This document shows, piece by piece, positions 39,334 to 48,891 of a DNA stretch of 64,000 nucleotides (its first letter is position 1; each line of letters opens with the position of its first letter). The position numbers were made by a program, and so were the translations under genes. A model generated the notes under the pieces. It saw only the letters and a list, made by a program, of their open reading frames with translations, made no database searches and had not been told where the DNA came from. The DNA is from Bacteroidota bacterium (lineage in GTDB: Bacteria; Bacteroidota; Bacteroidia; 2-12-FULL-35-15), in NCBI GenBank assembly GCA_016707685.1, contig JADJHE010000014.1, forward strand, positions 30,152 to 94,151, written 5' to 3'.

Positions 39334-40857
39334 ATGAAACTATTTTCTGTAGCGCAAATTCGATCAGCTGATCAATTTACAATTGAGCATGAGCCCATCT
39401 CTTCCATTGATCTAATGGAAAGGGCTTCAGTAGCTGTTGTTGAATGGTTGATTACTACATTTGATACCACAACTTCGTTTATCGTTGTATGTGGAACAGG
39501 GAACAATGGTGGCGATGGATTGGCCGTAGCTCGATTATTGCTTGAAAAAAAGTACGATGTTACAACTTTCGTTTTAAATCATACAGAGAACCAATCGCTT
39601 GATTTTAAAATCAATAATGAACGGTTGAAAGGAATAGCGGATATTGTTAATATATCCGATTTTGATTCTTTTGCCAAACAGTTTGTTGTTCGAAGCAACA
39701 CGGTTGTGTTGGATGCTATTTTAGGTTCTGGTTTAAATAAGCCAATCGAAAATTGGTTGGTGCAAGTTGTGGAATTGATGAATAATCGCAAAAGCCAGAT
39801 TGTTTCAATTGATATACCTACCGGTTTGTTTGCTGATAAATTAAATGCTAAAACCGACTCTGTTATCAAGGCCGATTACACACTTAGTTTTCAGTTTCCG
39901 AAATTATCGTTTATGTTTCCCGAGAATGCGGATACTGTGGGCGTATTTTCATTATTGGATATTGGCTTGTCGGAACAGTATATTTCTCAAACGCCAACAC
40001 CTAATTATTTTATTACACGTTCATTTATTCAATCATTTTTAAGAAAGCGTTCTGCTGCAGCGCATAAAGGCTCATTTGGTCATGCACTCCTAATTGCAGG
40101 TAGTTATGGTAAAATGGGAGCTGCTGTTTTAGCTTCTAAAGCTTGTTTGAGAACTGGGACAGGATTGGTGACAGCGCACATTCCTAAATGTGGTTATGAA
40201 ATTATGCAAACATCCATTCCTGAGGTGATGGTTGACGTTGATGCCAAACAGAACTATATTACCGATTCTATAAAGCTCGATAATTACAGTGCTATTGGAA
40301 TCGGACCAGGAATAGGATTGGAGCAGCAGACTCAAAATTGTTTGAAATTAATCATTCAAAACGCTTCGCAGCCCGTAGTATTCGATGCCGATGCAATTAA
40401 CTGTTTGGCTGAAAATAAAACATGGTTGGCATTTTTACCACCAAATAGTATTTTAACACCACATCCCAAAGAATTTGAACGTTTGGTTGGCAAGCAAGAG
40501 AATAGTGAGCAGCGTTTGATGGAACAACGCATATTTTCTCGAAAAAATCAAGTAATTGTAGTTTTAAAAGGAGCGCATACGTCTATTTCATTTCCGAATG
40601 GCGATGTGTTTTTTAATTCAACAGGCAATTCGGGAATGGCTACTGCTGGAAGTGGTGACGTGCTTACAGGTATCATTACCTCATTGCTGGCACAAGGATA
40701 TTCTTCTCATGAATCAGCTATTTTAGGTGTTTATTTACATGGTTTGGCAGGCGATTTCGCTGCTAAAAAAGTTAGTAAGGAGGCAATGATTGCTTCCGAT
40801 ATTATTGAAAATATCTCCGAATCCTACCTTTTTTTTAATTCCGATTCAAATTTATAG
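39334..40857 (+). CDS. nnr: Bifunctional NAD(P)HX epimerase / ADP-dependent NAD(P)HX dehydratase
   Basis: 507 residues. N-terminal YjeF_N epimerase half (about 1-215): VVCGTGNNGGDGLAVARLL, NTVVLDAILGSGL and VSIDIPTGLFAD. C-terminal ribokinase-fold dehydratase half (about 225-500): AHKGSFGHALLIAGSYGKMGAAVLASKA, IGIGPGIG, FDADAINCL, LTPHPKEFERL, LKGAHT, GNSGMATAGSGDVLTG with the catalytic Asp. It repairs hydrated NADH and NADPH. Same fusion as E. coli Nnr. Downstream of the DUF2752 gene in the same direction. Confidence 0.95.
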   Translation: MKLFSVAQIRSADQFTIEHEPISSIDLMERASVAVVEWLITTFDTTTSFIVVCGTGNNGGDGLAVARLLLEKKYDVTTFVLNHTENQSLDFKINNERLKGIADIVNISDFDSFAKQFVVRSNTVVLDAILGSGLNKPIENWLVQVVELMNNRKSQIVSIDIPTGLFADKLNAKTDSVIKADYTLSFQFPKLSFMFPENADTVGVFSLLDIGLSEQYISQTPTPNYFITRSFIQSFLRKRSAAAHKGSFGHALLIAGSYGKMGAAVLASKACLRTGTGLVTAHIPKCGYEIMQTSIPEVMVDVDAKQNYITDSIKLDNYSAIGIGPGIGLEQQTQNCLKLIIQNASQPVVFDADAINCLAENKTWLAFLPPNSILTPHPKEFERLVGKQENSEQRLMEQRIFSRKNQVIVVLKGAHTSISFPNGDVFFNSTGNSGMATAGSGDVLTGIITSLLAQGYSSHESAILGVYLHGLAGDFAAKKVSKEAMIASDIIENISESYLFFNSDSNL

Positions 40858-41069
40858 GCCTTATTTTATTGAATTATAGGCTATTTTTAAAACTTTTTTC
40901 ATTTTGCTAAAAAACTTAGCAATTCGTATTGACATGATATCTACTTTTGTGATGTAAGTGAAAGTAATTAGTTCTTTGATTTTAAACAAAACGATTTTCA
41001 ACATGTTAATAAAATGGAAAAGAATCATTTTTTATTCCTCACATATTAACCTAGTTTTGAAAGAACATT

Positions 41070-41534
41070 ATGGCAAATCACTCAACAGCATTTAAAATTG
41101 GCGACAAAGCTCCAGATTTTAAAGGAAAAGATCAAAATGGAAAATCCATTGCATTAAAAGATTTTAAAGGAAAAAAAATCGTTCTTTATTTTTATCCAAA
41201 AGATGATACTCCTGGATGTACAGCGCAAGCATGTAATTTGAGAGATAATTATTCAGTTCTTAAAAAGAAAGGGTATCAAGTGATAGGCGTAAGTGCAGAT
41301 GACGAAAAAAAACATTTAAAGTTCATTGATAAATACGAATTGCCCTTTCCATTGATTGCTGATGTTGATTTGGAAATAATAAAAAAGTACGATGTGTGGG
41401 GTACGAAAAAATTTATGGGTAAAGTATACGATGGAATTATTCGAACCACTTTTATAATTGATGAGAAAGGGAAATTCGAAGATGTTATTACAGAAGTAAA
41501 AACAAAAGAACACACAGCACAGATTATAAAGTAA
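41070..41534 (+). CDS. bcp: Thioredoxin-dependent thiol peroxidase (Bcp/PrxQ)
   Basis: 154 residues, the family's usual length. Peroxidatic Cys is in FYPKDDTPGCTAQACNLRDNY, with a second Cys five residues on (CTAQAC), the PrxQ-type resolving arrangement. Other conserved parts: APDFKGKDQNGKSI, VIGVSADDEKKHLKFIDKY, PFPLIADVDLEIIKKYDVWG and RTTFIIDEKGK. Reduces hydroperoxides in the cytosol. A 212-bp gap precedes it; a TACTTTTG box at 40942-40949 is a weak promoter candidate lacking a good upstream partner. It lies 45 bp before recA. Confidence 0.95.
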   Translation: MANHSTAFKIGDKAPDFKGKDQNGKSIALKDFKGKKIVLYFYPKDDTPGCTAQACNLRDNYSVLKKKGYQVIGVSADDEKKHLKFIDKYELPFPLIADVDLEIIKKYDVWGTKKFMGKVYDGIIRTTFIIDEKGKFEDVITEVKTKEHTAQIIK

Positions 41535-41579
41535 AATAAACACAAGCAATATCTACCTTAGAAACTATAAACTATACAT

Positions 41580-42647
41580 ATGATGAGTAAAGACACGAAA
41601 GACACAAAGGCAGCTAAAGAAATTAACAAAGAAAAATTGAAAGCGCTACAACTTACAATTGATAAGTTGGAAAAAACTTATGGCAAAGGTGCTATTATGA
41701 AAATGGGCGAAGCTGCTGTAGAAAATGTGGAAGTTATTCCAACAGGTTCTCTTGGTTTAGATATTGCATTAGGAATTGGCGGTTTGCCAAAAGGTAGAGT
41801 AATTGAAATTTATGGACCAGAATCATCTGGTAAAACAACCCTTACAATTCATGCAATTGCAGAGGTTCAAAAAGCGGGTGGAATAGCTGCTTTTATTGAT
41901 GCTGAGCATGCATTTGATCGTTCCTACGCAGAGCGTTTAGGAGTTGATACCGAAAATTTATTAATCTCTCAACCAGATAATGGTGAGCAAGCATTAGAAA
42001 TTGCAGAAAACTTAATTCGTTCGGGTGCAATCGATATTATTGTAATTGACTCCGTAGCGGCATTAACACCAAAAAGTGAGATTGAAGGCGAAATGGGTGA
42101 TTCAAAAATGGGTTTACAAGCTCGTTTAATGTCGCAAGCATTACGTAAACTTACAGGTACAATTAATAAAACAGGTTGTTGCTGTATCTTCATCAACCAG
42201 TTACGTGAAAAAATTGGTGTGATGTTCGGAAATCCTGAAACAACAACGGGTGGTAATGCATTGAAATTTTATGCATCTGTTCGTTTAGATATCCGTAGAA
42301 TAGGTCAAATTAAAGATGGAGAAAATGTAGTAGGTAACCGCACACGTGTTAAAGTGGTTAAAAACAAAGTTGCTCCTCCATTCCGTCAGGTAGAGTTTGA
42401 TATCATGTATGGAGAAGGAATTTCTAAAATAGGTGAAATTATTGATTTAGGTGTTGAGCATAACGTTATCAAAAAAAGCGGTTCATGGTTTAGCTATGGC
42501 GATACAAAACTTGGTCAAGGACGCGATTCCGTTAAAGCATTGTTTGCTGATAATCCAGAAATGAGCGATGAAATAGAAACAAAAATTAGAGAGATTTTGA
42601 GTGGTGTTTCTGCACCAATTGCAGCTCCTGAACTCGCTGCGAAATAA
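41580..42647 (+). CDS. recA: Recombinase RecA
   Basis: 355 residues. Walker [10 protein letters not shown] (about 79-87), [11 protein letters not shown], Walker [13 protein letters not shown], loop L1 [21 protein letters not shown] and L2 [18 protein letters not shown]. The C-terminus is short with no strongly acidic stretch. Two adjacent ATG codons (41580, 41583) could start it. The long imperfect hairpin at 42666-42712 ends the transcript. No SOS operator was identified upstream. Confidence 0.97.
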   Translation: MMSKDTKDTKAAKEINKEKLKALQLTIDKLEKTYGKGAIMKMGEAAVENVEVIPTGSLGLDIALGIGGLPKGRVIEIYGPESSGKTTLTIHAIAEVQKAGGIAAFIDAEHAFDRSYAERLGVDTENLLISQPDNGEQALEIAENLIRSGAIDIIVIDSVAALTPKSEIEGEMGDSKMGLQARLMSQALRKLTGTINKTGCCCIFINQLREKIGVMFGNPETTTGGNALKFYASVRLDIRRIGQIKDGENVVGNRTRVKVVKNKVAPPFRQVEFDIMYGEGISKIGEIIDLGVEHNVIKKSGSWFSYGDTKLGQGRDSVKALFADNPEMSDEIETKIREILSGVSAPIAAPELAAK

Positions 42648-42665
42648 TTGTTGTTTTATTATTTT

Positions 42666-42720
42666 AATGTCATCCCCAACAATGTGCTTTGTGCATTGCT
42701 TGTGGATGACATTTTTTTTT
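42666..42720 (+). terminator. Rho-independent terminator after recA
   Basis: A long imperfect stem: AATGTCATCC pairs with GGATGACATT, continued inward by CAACAATG / CATTGCTTG, followed by nine T. Confidence 0.9.
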
Positions 42721-42731
42721 ACTTTTATACC

Positions 42732-43766
42732 ATGATTAAAAAAATAGCTATTACCGCAATTCTTGTTTCTATTACCCTGTTTTTTAATTCGTGTGGGAAC
42801 GAAACAACGGTTCAAGATACTACCTCAACAGGCGATTCAACAAAAGTAAATACCCCTGAGGCTTTAGCGAAACTAAATGATGCAATTGCAAAAGATCCTA
42901 ATAATGCCGAATTGCTCCATCAACGTGCACAGTACTTTTTAGAACAAGTGCAAATTAATGATGGAATTACAGATATGATTGCTGCATTAAATATAGACAG
43001 CAGCAAATCTGTTTATTATATGACAATTTCGGATTTATACTTTTTAAAAAATAAAACAGGAAAGTCGAAATTAGCACTGGAACGTGCTATTAGTTTAGAT
43101 GCTAAGAATGTTGATGCGATGCTTAAGCTTGCTGAGTTGTATTTATATGTGGCGAAGCATGATAAATCCATTGAATATATAAATATGGCTTTGAAGGTGG
43201 ATATGTATAATTCGAAAGGTTATTTTATGAAAGGGATGAATTATAAGGAATTAAAAGATACCGCAAAAGCAATAAGTAGTATGCAAACAGCTGTGGAGCA
43301 AGACCAACAATATTATCAAGCATTTATGCAGTTAGGTCTTTTGTGTGCCGCTCAAAAAAATCCGCTTGCTGTTCAGTATTATAAAAATGCAATTCGTTTA
43401 AATCCAAAAAGTACAGAGGCTATTTACGGTCTGGGGAAGTATTATCAAGATATTGAGGATTATGCGAATGCCTTGACAAGCTATAAATCAATTTTGGCTT
43501 ATGAACAAAATCCTAATGTGCACTACAATATTGGTGCAATTCATTTAGGGAATACACGTAAATATGATTTAGCATTAACGCATTTTTCGGATGCAATAAA
43601 GATAGATCCAAAATACACCGATGCTTATTTTGCACGTGGAGTTACTTATGAAAAAATGGGAAACAAAAAAAGTGCTATTGCCGATTATCAAGCTTGTTTA
43701 GCTATTTCTCCGGATTATCAATTGGCGATATCCGCTTTACAAAAATTAGGGCGTAAAATAATCTAG
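42732..43766 (+). CDS. TPR-repeat lipoprotein
   Basis: 344 residues from MIKKIAITAILV at 42732; an ATG/TTG at 42648 lies in the recA terminator. Lipobox FFNSCGN (Cys about 19). About eight tetratricopeptide repeats cover residues 40-340, with typical AIAKDPNNAELLHQRAQYF, AIRLNPKSTEAIYGLGKYYQ and AIKIDPKYTDAYFARGVTYEKMGNKKSAIADY units. A periplasmic or outer-membrane scaffold for protein contacts; partner unknown. Its stop shares the palindrome CTAG with that of the converging SCO gene. Confidence 0.9.
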   Translation: MIKKIAITAILVSITLFFNSCGNETTVQDTTSTGDSTKVNTPEALAKLNDAIAKDPNNAELLHQRAQYFLEQVQINDGITDMIAALNIDSSKSVYYMTISDLYFLKNKTGKSKLALERAISLDAKNVDAMLKLAELYLYVAKHDKSIEYINMALKVDMYNSKGYFMKGMNYKELKDTAKAISSMQTAVEQDQQYYQAFMQLGLLCAAQKNPLAVQYYKNAIRLNPKSTEAIYGLGKYYQDIEDYANALTSYKSILAYEQNPNVHYNIGAIHLGNTRKYDLALTHFSDAIKIDPKYTDAYFARGVTYEKMGNKKSAIADYQACLAISPDYQLAISALQKLGRKII

Positions 43767-44428
43767 TTCTTTTTGTAGTCGTATTCTTTTAGTAATAGAT
43801 CAATGTCCTTAATAAGTTGATTTATTTCTAATGAGTCAGTGCCATCATAATATCCACGTATTCTTTTTTCTTTGTCGATCAAGGCGAAATTTTGGGTGTG
43901 AATAAAGTCATCCGGACCTCCATCACCTTCTCGTGCATCCAATAGATAGCCAGTTCGGGCGATGTCATAAAGTTGTTTTTTTTCTCCTGTAACAAACATC
44001 CACTGCTTGCTTGTTGCATTGTGTTTTTGTGCATATGCTTTCAATTGTTCAACAGTGTCAATTTCTGGATCAACAGTATGTGATAAAAACTTAACCTGCT
44101 CATTCGTTTTATATGCTTCAGCAACACGTTCCATTTGTGTACTCATTATTGGGCAAATGCTATGGCAAGTGGTAAAAAAGAAATCGGTTACATAAATACA
44201 GTTTTCAAACTCTTTTTCGGTAACTGTTTTGCCATCTTGATTCGTAAAGGAAAAAGCTTGTATTGTATGAAAAACTGTATCTGTTTTTCCGCCTTTCGAT
44301 TCGTAGCTTTTTTCACCAAAAATTGGTAGGTAACGTATAGGCTTTTTGGTGTCATGAAAAAAGAAGGCATAGACAAACACTGCTGTTGCAGCTGCTAGCA
44401 AAAATAGATTAAGGAATTTTAGTTTCAT
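43763..44428 (-). CDS. SCO1/SenC-family copper-binding protein
   Basis: 221 residues with one N-terminal membrane helix (FLNLFLLAAATAVFVYAFFF). SCO fold: YLPIFGEKSYESKGGKTDTVFHTI, FTNQDGKTVTEKEFENCIYVTDFFFTTCHSICPIMSTQM with the CxxxC copper motif (about 109-113), and the distal His in DFIHTQNFALIDKEKRIRGYYDG. It delivers copper to the CuA site of cytochrome oxidase or acts as thiol reductase. The start overlaps the end of the upstream TlpA-like gene by 4 bp (ATGA). Confidence 0.92.
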   Translation of the reverse strand: MKLKFLNLFLLAAATAVFVYAFFFHDTKKPIRYLPIFGEKSYESKGGKTDTVFHTIQAFSFTNQDGKTVTEKEFENCIYVTDFFFTTCHSICPIMSTQMERVAEAYKTNEQVKFLSHTVDPEIDTVEQLKAYAQKHNATSKQWMFVTGEKKQLYDIARTGYLLDAREGDGGPDDFIHTQNFALIDKEKRIRGYYDGTDSLEINQLIKDIDLLLKEYDYKKN

Positions 44429-44906
44429 TTCAATTCGATTTGTTGAATTTCATTTTTCAAGAATTCATACGTAAGTTTTTTCTCAAAAAAGTGTTTGATG
44501 TTTTTTTTGTTATTAATAATCACGGTAGCTGGTAGAGCTCCAGTCCATTCATTTGCAATTTTTGGGATAAAATAATCGGCATTTAACTCGTCTAACAGCA
44601 GAACTTCTGATAGAATTTTTTTCCTTTTTAGAAAAGGTACAACTTTCGAATTCATGTCTTCTTTAAAATCCATGGTTACAAGTAGTACTTTTACTTTTTG
44701 ATTGGTATATGTTTTTGAAATACTATCAAAGTCAGGTAATTCCTTTACGCAAGGAGCGCACCAAGTGGCCCAAAAGTTCACAATATAGGTAGTATCAGAG
44801 TTGTTGAAAATTCGTTTTCTAGCTCAGTTACTTTTATAACTGGTATGTTTTGTGAAAAGAGGCTGGATGTGAGTACTACAAGTAATAAAGCCAAAAATGA
44901 TTTCAT
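44425..44906 (-). CDS. TlpA-like exported thiol-disulfide oxidoreductase, frameshifted
   Basis: About 160 codons. The 5' part from ATG at 44906 encodes a signal peptide (MKSFLALLLVVLTSSLFSQ), then IPVIKVTELENE; the frame then shifts near 44805 and continues as NNSDTTYIVNFWATWCAPCVKELPDF (active site WCAPC), VLLVTMDFKEDMNSKVVPFL, and cis-Pro ALPATVIINN. A single missing base (FNN context) restores it. Acts in the periplasm, probably with SCO in cytochrome maturation or copper handling; the 4-bp overlap supports joint expression. Confidence 0.85.
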
Positions 44907-45028
44907 GCATGGGTGTTATTTAGAATAACAAAGCTACAAACAAAATACACACCATTTTTGAGTTTATATATGTTTTAAAAAGCAATTTGTTCGATATTTT
45001 TTATAATTTTATAAAATATAATTGGATT

Positions 45029-45464
45029 ATGACTTCAGGCTTTGTAGATGAATACAAGATAATTGCTCCAGCAATCAGTACAGCTGGTGTGTATTATTTT
45101 ACTACTGATTGTGGAGTTAATTATGAAGTTCGATTTGGTAGAAGACAAGACAATATTTTGCATGCAACAATTGTGTTTGGAGTTACCAATGATGAATACG
45201 AAGGGGAAGAATATACTTTAACCAATAAAGGGTGAATTGTATCGAGTTATGACCACTATTGTAGTGGTTGTTAAAATGTTTATGAATGAGCATCCTAAAA
45301 TGGTTGCTTATGAATTTACTGGATTAGCAAAAGAGGGTGAATCAGAGGATAAATTAACATCACGAATAAATTTATACAAACGTTACCTTCCGAGAATTTT
45401 TGAAAAGGATTGGAAGTTTGATTACTCAAAAGGTAATACCATAACTGTTACAAGAGCAAAATAA
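45029..45464 (+). CDS. Small cytosolic protein of unknown function, frameshifted
   Basis: About 145 codons in two frames: 45029-45235 (MTSGFVDEYKI, AGVYYFTTDCGVNYEVRFGRR) and from about 45233 to 45464 (YRVMTTIVVVVKMFMNEHPKMVAYEFTGLAKE, SRINLYKRYLPRIF). Removing one G from GGG at 45231-45233 gives YTLTNKGELYRVMTTI, which reads well. No signal peptide. The pattern (beta-rich N half, TNxGE, then a helix and a SRxxLYxRYL motif) faintly recalls small phage-associated proteins, but I do not recognise a family. A start at 44987 (TTG) is less likely than ATG 45029. Confidence 0.6.
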
Positions 45465-45498
45465 AAAAAGCCCCTTTCGTTTCGAAAGGGGCTTTTTT
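45465..45498. terminator. Bidirectional rho-independent terminator
   Basis: CCCCTTTCG / CGAAAGGGG stem with TTT loop flanked by G/C closing pair and A and T runs on the two sides. Between the 45029 gene (+) and the TlpA-family gene at 45507 (-). Confidence 0.95.
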
Positions 45499-45506
45499 AG
45501 TGTTAT

Positions 45507-46958
45507 TTATTTCGTCTTTTTCTCTTTTTCTTTCTCCAGCATATCCACAATGTTTATGATTTGTTCGCTTTCAATTCGTTTTGCCTTAATGATTTTGTTT
45601 TCATCCAACAGATAAATGACGGGTGTACTGTAAATGTCATATATTTTTTTTGTTACAGCTCTTTTGTAGTCATCCGGCTCACAAACATTTATCCAATTCA
45701 GCTTGTGCTCCTTAATGAATTGTTTCCATTCTTTGGGCTTGTCCTCCGTTTCAATGGCATACACCTGAACACCTTTTGCTTTTAATTTTGAATTGTATTG
45801 TTCAACTAATTTCGGAATTTCCTTTTTGCAATGTCCACATCCATGATCCCAGAATATCATTACCGTGTATTTTGCTTTTACATCATATAGTGGAATGTAT
45901 TTGCCTGTGCTGTCTTGCATATTCACCATGGGTGCTTTTTTGCCAATTAAAAGTGGTTTTAAAGTATAAGCTCTGTTGGTTATTTTGTAAAGTTGGGTCG
46001 AGTCAACCCAAAATGCTTGTTTGGTTACGTAGTATTGTTCTACTAAATGAACAAAAACAGCATCCATTCCCATGATGTTTGAACTTTCGTAGTTATATGT
46101 TAACCAATAAACAATGTATTTAAAAACCTCTTGATTTGCTTTTGCCTTCGAAATTAAATAATCGGCTGATGCATTAATTGAGTCCACATAGTCGGGACCT
46201 TGAGCCGTTAATTTTTCCATGTACTGTTTTACTTTTGGATGGAAAATAGGAGTACGCAACATTCGATCGTCCGAAAAATCAATATTGTCCCAAAAGTGTG
46301 CTTTGTAATAACGGTAAGCAAAAGTGCTGTCTTTTTTCCCATTTGCAAGAATTGGAGCTTCTGGAATTTCTGGATCTTGCATGGCTTTCATTAATTTAGC
46401 CACAAAGCTTTTTGGGTGTGTTTTGTATAAGTTGATGCGGTATGTTTTTACATCTTCATCAATTGCAGTAATTTTATCTTGAATAGTTTTTGTTGAATCT
46501 TTTGCTTTTACTTTTTTTAGTTCTTCGCGAAGAGGTTCAATTTGTTTTTGTTTGCTTGCCATAAAACTTTGGTATTCGTAGAAAATTTTATTTTCTTCCG
46601 AACCTTTTATTTTCATTGTTTTGATGTAGTCGGCTGTATCTGCTTCTAACGTAAAATTTTGTTCAGCATCCATTACAAAATCGAAATAGCGTTTGCTAGG
46701 AGGAACAAATAAATAGATTCCTTGATCCCATTTGGTATCGCCTTTAAAAATCACCTCTCCTTTGTCGTTTACTTTTGCTGAATCTTTAATGTATTGCTTT
46801 TCGCCATAATAATTCGCCAATAAACAAGTAGCGCCTGGTTTTAGTCCTTTTGCAATAATTTTGATGTTATAACCTTGAGGTTCGCCAGCAAACAGGAGTG
46901 ATGGTAAAGCAATTAGCAAAAAGGTTTTAATCGTCAACTTTAGCATACTTAATTTCAT
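45507..46958 (-). CDS. Thioredoxin-fold exported protein with DUF4369/DUF5106
   Basis: 483 residues. Signal peptide (1-24, LLFAG), an N-terminal DUF4369-like beta domain (YNIKIIAKGLKPGATCLLANYYGEKQYI), a helical middle with DUF5106-like WDNIDFSDDRMLRTPIFHPKVKQYMEKL, and a C-terminal TlpA-like thioredoxin domain (about 335-475) with active site WDHGCGHCKKEIP and cis-Pro STPVIYLLD. Likely periplasmic thiol oxidoreductase. Ends in a Lys/Glu run. It is 14 bp downstream of the 46973 gene in the same direction. Confidence 0.9.
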   Translation of the reverse strand: MKLSMLKLTIKTFLLIALPSLLFAGEPQGYNIKIIAKGLKPGATCLLANYYGEKQYIKDSAKVNDKGEVIFKGDTKWDQGIYLFVPPSKRYFDFVMDAEQNFTLEADTADYIKTMKIKGSEENKIFYEYQSFMASKQKQIEPLREELKKVKAKDSTKTIQDKITAIDEDVKTYRINLYKTHPKSFVAKLMKAMQDPEIPEAPILANGKKDSTFAYRYYKAHFWDNIDFSDDRMLRTPIFHPKVKQYMEKLTAQGPDYVDSINASADYLISKAKANQEVFKYIVYWLTYNYESSNIMGMDAVFVHLVEQYYVTKQAFWVDSTQLYKITNRAYTLKPLLIGKKAPMVNMQDSTGKYIPLYDVKAKYTVMIFWDHGCGHCKKEIPKLVEQYNSKLKAKGVQVYAIETEDKPKEWKQFIKEHKLNWINVCEPDDYKRAVTKKIYDIYSTPVIYLLDENKIIKAKRIESEQIINIVDMLEKEKEKKTK

Positions 46959-46972
46959 TTGAATTGGTTAAA

Positions 46973-47599
46973 CTATTTTTTTTGTATTTGTATTTTGTCG
47001 CTTGGTTTTGCATCCCTCGAAATGAAGTCCATTTCGGCCGAAACAATGATTTGTTTTTCTACAACTTTCACGCCACAATTCTTTGGATACATGTATATTT
47101 TTTTTTGTGTATTGTTGGGCATATCAAACACCATTTCGGTCCCCATGGTAAATGGCCCTTCAAATGTAAAAGGTGTTTCGAAATAGCGTTTTAGGTTGAC
47201 ATCCCATAATTTGGTTATTTTTCCAAAGAACATGATGTTTAGAGGGAAAAGTGCTTCCGTAATTTCTACATAAATAAGGTTGGTGCTGGGCTCATAGCAT
47301 ACTTCCACATTGCCCGTTACTTTTGCCATATAGCTGTGAGATCCAACGGTTACTTTTACATCGGTAATAAAATCGGCATGATTGGGATGTAATTTGATTT
47401 GAGGATTAATCAGTGTCCAATCATAGGTTCCTTCAATGAACATAAATGAATAGGAGGAGGTGCCTTTAATCTCTCCAATTGCTTTGAACATTTTATTGAG
47501 TACCGATTCTTGAATAACAACCCCTAAATCTTTGTTTTGAGATTTAATTTCTTGAAAAACAATTAGTTGTATTGATAAAAGAAGTGCAAATTTTCGCAT
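46973..47599 (-). CDS. Exported protein of unknown function
   Basis: 208 residues from MRKFALLLSIQLIVFQEI (47599); earlier starts at 47611 and 47623 would precede the signal peptide with polar residues. The mature protein is beta-rich (DLGVVIQESVLNKMFKAIGEI, WTLINPQIKLHPNHADFITDVKVTVG, YMAKVTGNVEVCYEPSTNLIYVEI), an alternation seen in lipid-binding TULIP/DUF1439-like proteins; this is an impression only. Upstream partner of the thioredoxin-fold gene. Confidence 0.6.
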   Translation of the reverse strand: MRKFALLLSIQLIVFQEIKSQNKDLGVVIQESVLNKMFKAIGEIKGTSSYSFMFIEGTYDWTLINPQIKLHPNHADFITDVKVTVGSHSYMAKVTGNVEVCYEPSTNLIYVEITEALFPLNIMFFGKITKLWDVNLKRYFETPFTFEGPFTMGTEMVFDMPNNTQKKIYMYPKNCGVKVVEKQIIVSAEMDFISRDAKPSDKIQIQKK

Positions 47600-47672
47600 G
47601 AATAGCTGCATTTTGATATGCAAAAATAGTATTTAAGGCATACCAAGTGCTAATAATTTTAACAAAAAGGTG

Positions 47673-47704
47673 TTTGGATAAAAACAAATTCTTGTTTATA
47701 TTTG
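47673..47704 (+). promoter_or_regulatory. Promoter of the T9SS protein gene at 47741
   Basis: TTTG (47673-47676) and TATATTTG (47697-47704) with a 20-bp spacer; leader about 30 nt. Confidence 0.75.
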
Positions 47705-47740
47705 TTCATTATAAACTATAAACCCAATAAAAAAATACAA

Positions 47741-48819
47741 ATGAAAAAACTTTACACTTTAATTGTAGGCTTATTTGTTGCCAGTGTATCTTTTGCACAA
47801 GATACTATCTTGTTCGAAGATTTCGAATTAGTTCGTTTTTACGATACACTATTAATTAACGATGGTAATCCTCCTCCAGGAAACAATACAGATGCAAATT
47901 GGTATTCATTCGATGCTGATGGTCTTGCTGATGGTTCACCAGACGGAAATCGTCCTAATGGTTGGTTTGCTATTTCTCCATTTTCAACAGTAGATGAATA
48001 TGAAACTATTTATGGTGCTCCAGGAACTCCTGATACCAATACAGTAATTGGTTCTAGTTCATGGAATAACAATGGTGAAGGTGCAGCTGGTGCAAACTTG
48101 AATTATTTAGTTACACCAAGCGTTACATTAGGAGCACATGATACTTTGTTTTGGAAATCGGCTCCACGCCAACACCACGTTATTGGATGGTTATAAAGTA
48201 AAAATTTCTACAACAGATAATAGTGATGGTAGTTTTAAGCTCTCTGACATCAGCTACATTATTTAATGCAGCAGAAAATTCCGCTTTAGGTTCTGATACG
48301 ACATTTTCTACATTTACATTCTCTGGTGGAACACCAACAGCTTTTGTTCATGGTTTAGATGCTACTTATATTGATATTGCATCGACAACAACACCGATAT
48401 CGCATGCTGGCCAATTGCGTCCATTCTCTGTGCCATTGGATGCATACGCTGGTCAAACTGTATTTTTTGCTTTCTTACACGATTCTCACGATGATAACTT
48501 AATCTCTTTAGATGATGTTATGGTACGTGGTAATCCAACAGTAGGAATCAACGAAAATAAATTAGACTTAGGTTTAAATTTATTCCCAAATCCTGCAACT
48601 GACAATGTTCAAGTTAACTATGATTTAGCTGCTGAAACAACAGTTACTATCAATGTTTATGATGTTACTGGTAAATTAGTAAACACTATTAGCAAAGGTA
48701 ACCAAGCTCAAGGTCGTCATTTTGCATTCATCAATACTTCTGAATTAGCTAAAGGTTTCTACACTGTATCTGTTCAAACAGCTACAGGTTTAAGCACTGC
48801 TAAATTGATCGTTAAGTAA
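47741..48819 (+). CDS. Secreted choice-of-anchor protein with T9SS type A sorting domain, frameshifted
   Basis: About 359 codons. MKKLYTLIVGLFVASVSFAQ signal peptide; choice-of-anchor J-like domain (ILFEDFE, NRPNGWFAISPFST, LNYLVTPSVTLGAHDTLFWKS, VFFAFLHDSHDDNLISLDDVMV). C-terminus (about 290-359) is T9SS type A: LGLNLFPNPATDNVQVNYDL, VYDVTGKLVN, ELAKGFYTVSVQT, AKLIVK. The frame breaks near 48170 (to LLDGYKVKISTTDNSDGS) and near 48240 (to TLFNAAENSALG). It has its own promoter and terminator. Confidence 0.85.
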
Positions 48820-48840
48820 TTATAAGATTAGTTTAAATAA

Positions 48841-48875
48841 AAACTCCCGCGATGTATATCGCGGGAGTTTTTGTT
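48841..48875. terminator. Bidirectional rho-independent terminator
   Basis: AAACTCCCGCGAT / ATCGCGGGAGTTT stem with GTAT loop, T run on the plus strand and A run on the left. It separates the T9SS gene from convergent prfC. Confidence 0.95.
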
Positions 48876-48891
48876 TTTATAAATGCTAAGT

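Noticed and set aside
40942..40949. TACTTTTG as bcp promoter
   Set aside because: It fits the -7 box, but no TTTG/TTG lies 19-20 bp upstream; kept only as a weak candidate in the bcp entry.
42648..42731. N-terminal extension of the TPR lipoprotein
   Set aside because: It would read through the recA terminator and precede the lipobox signal peptide.
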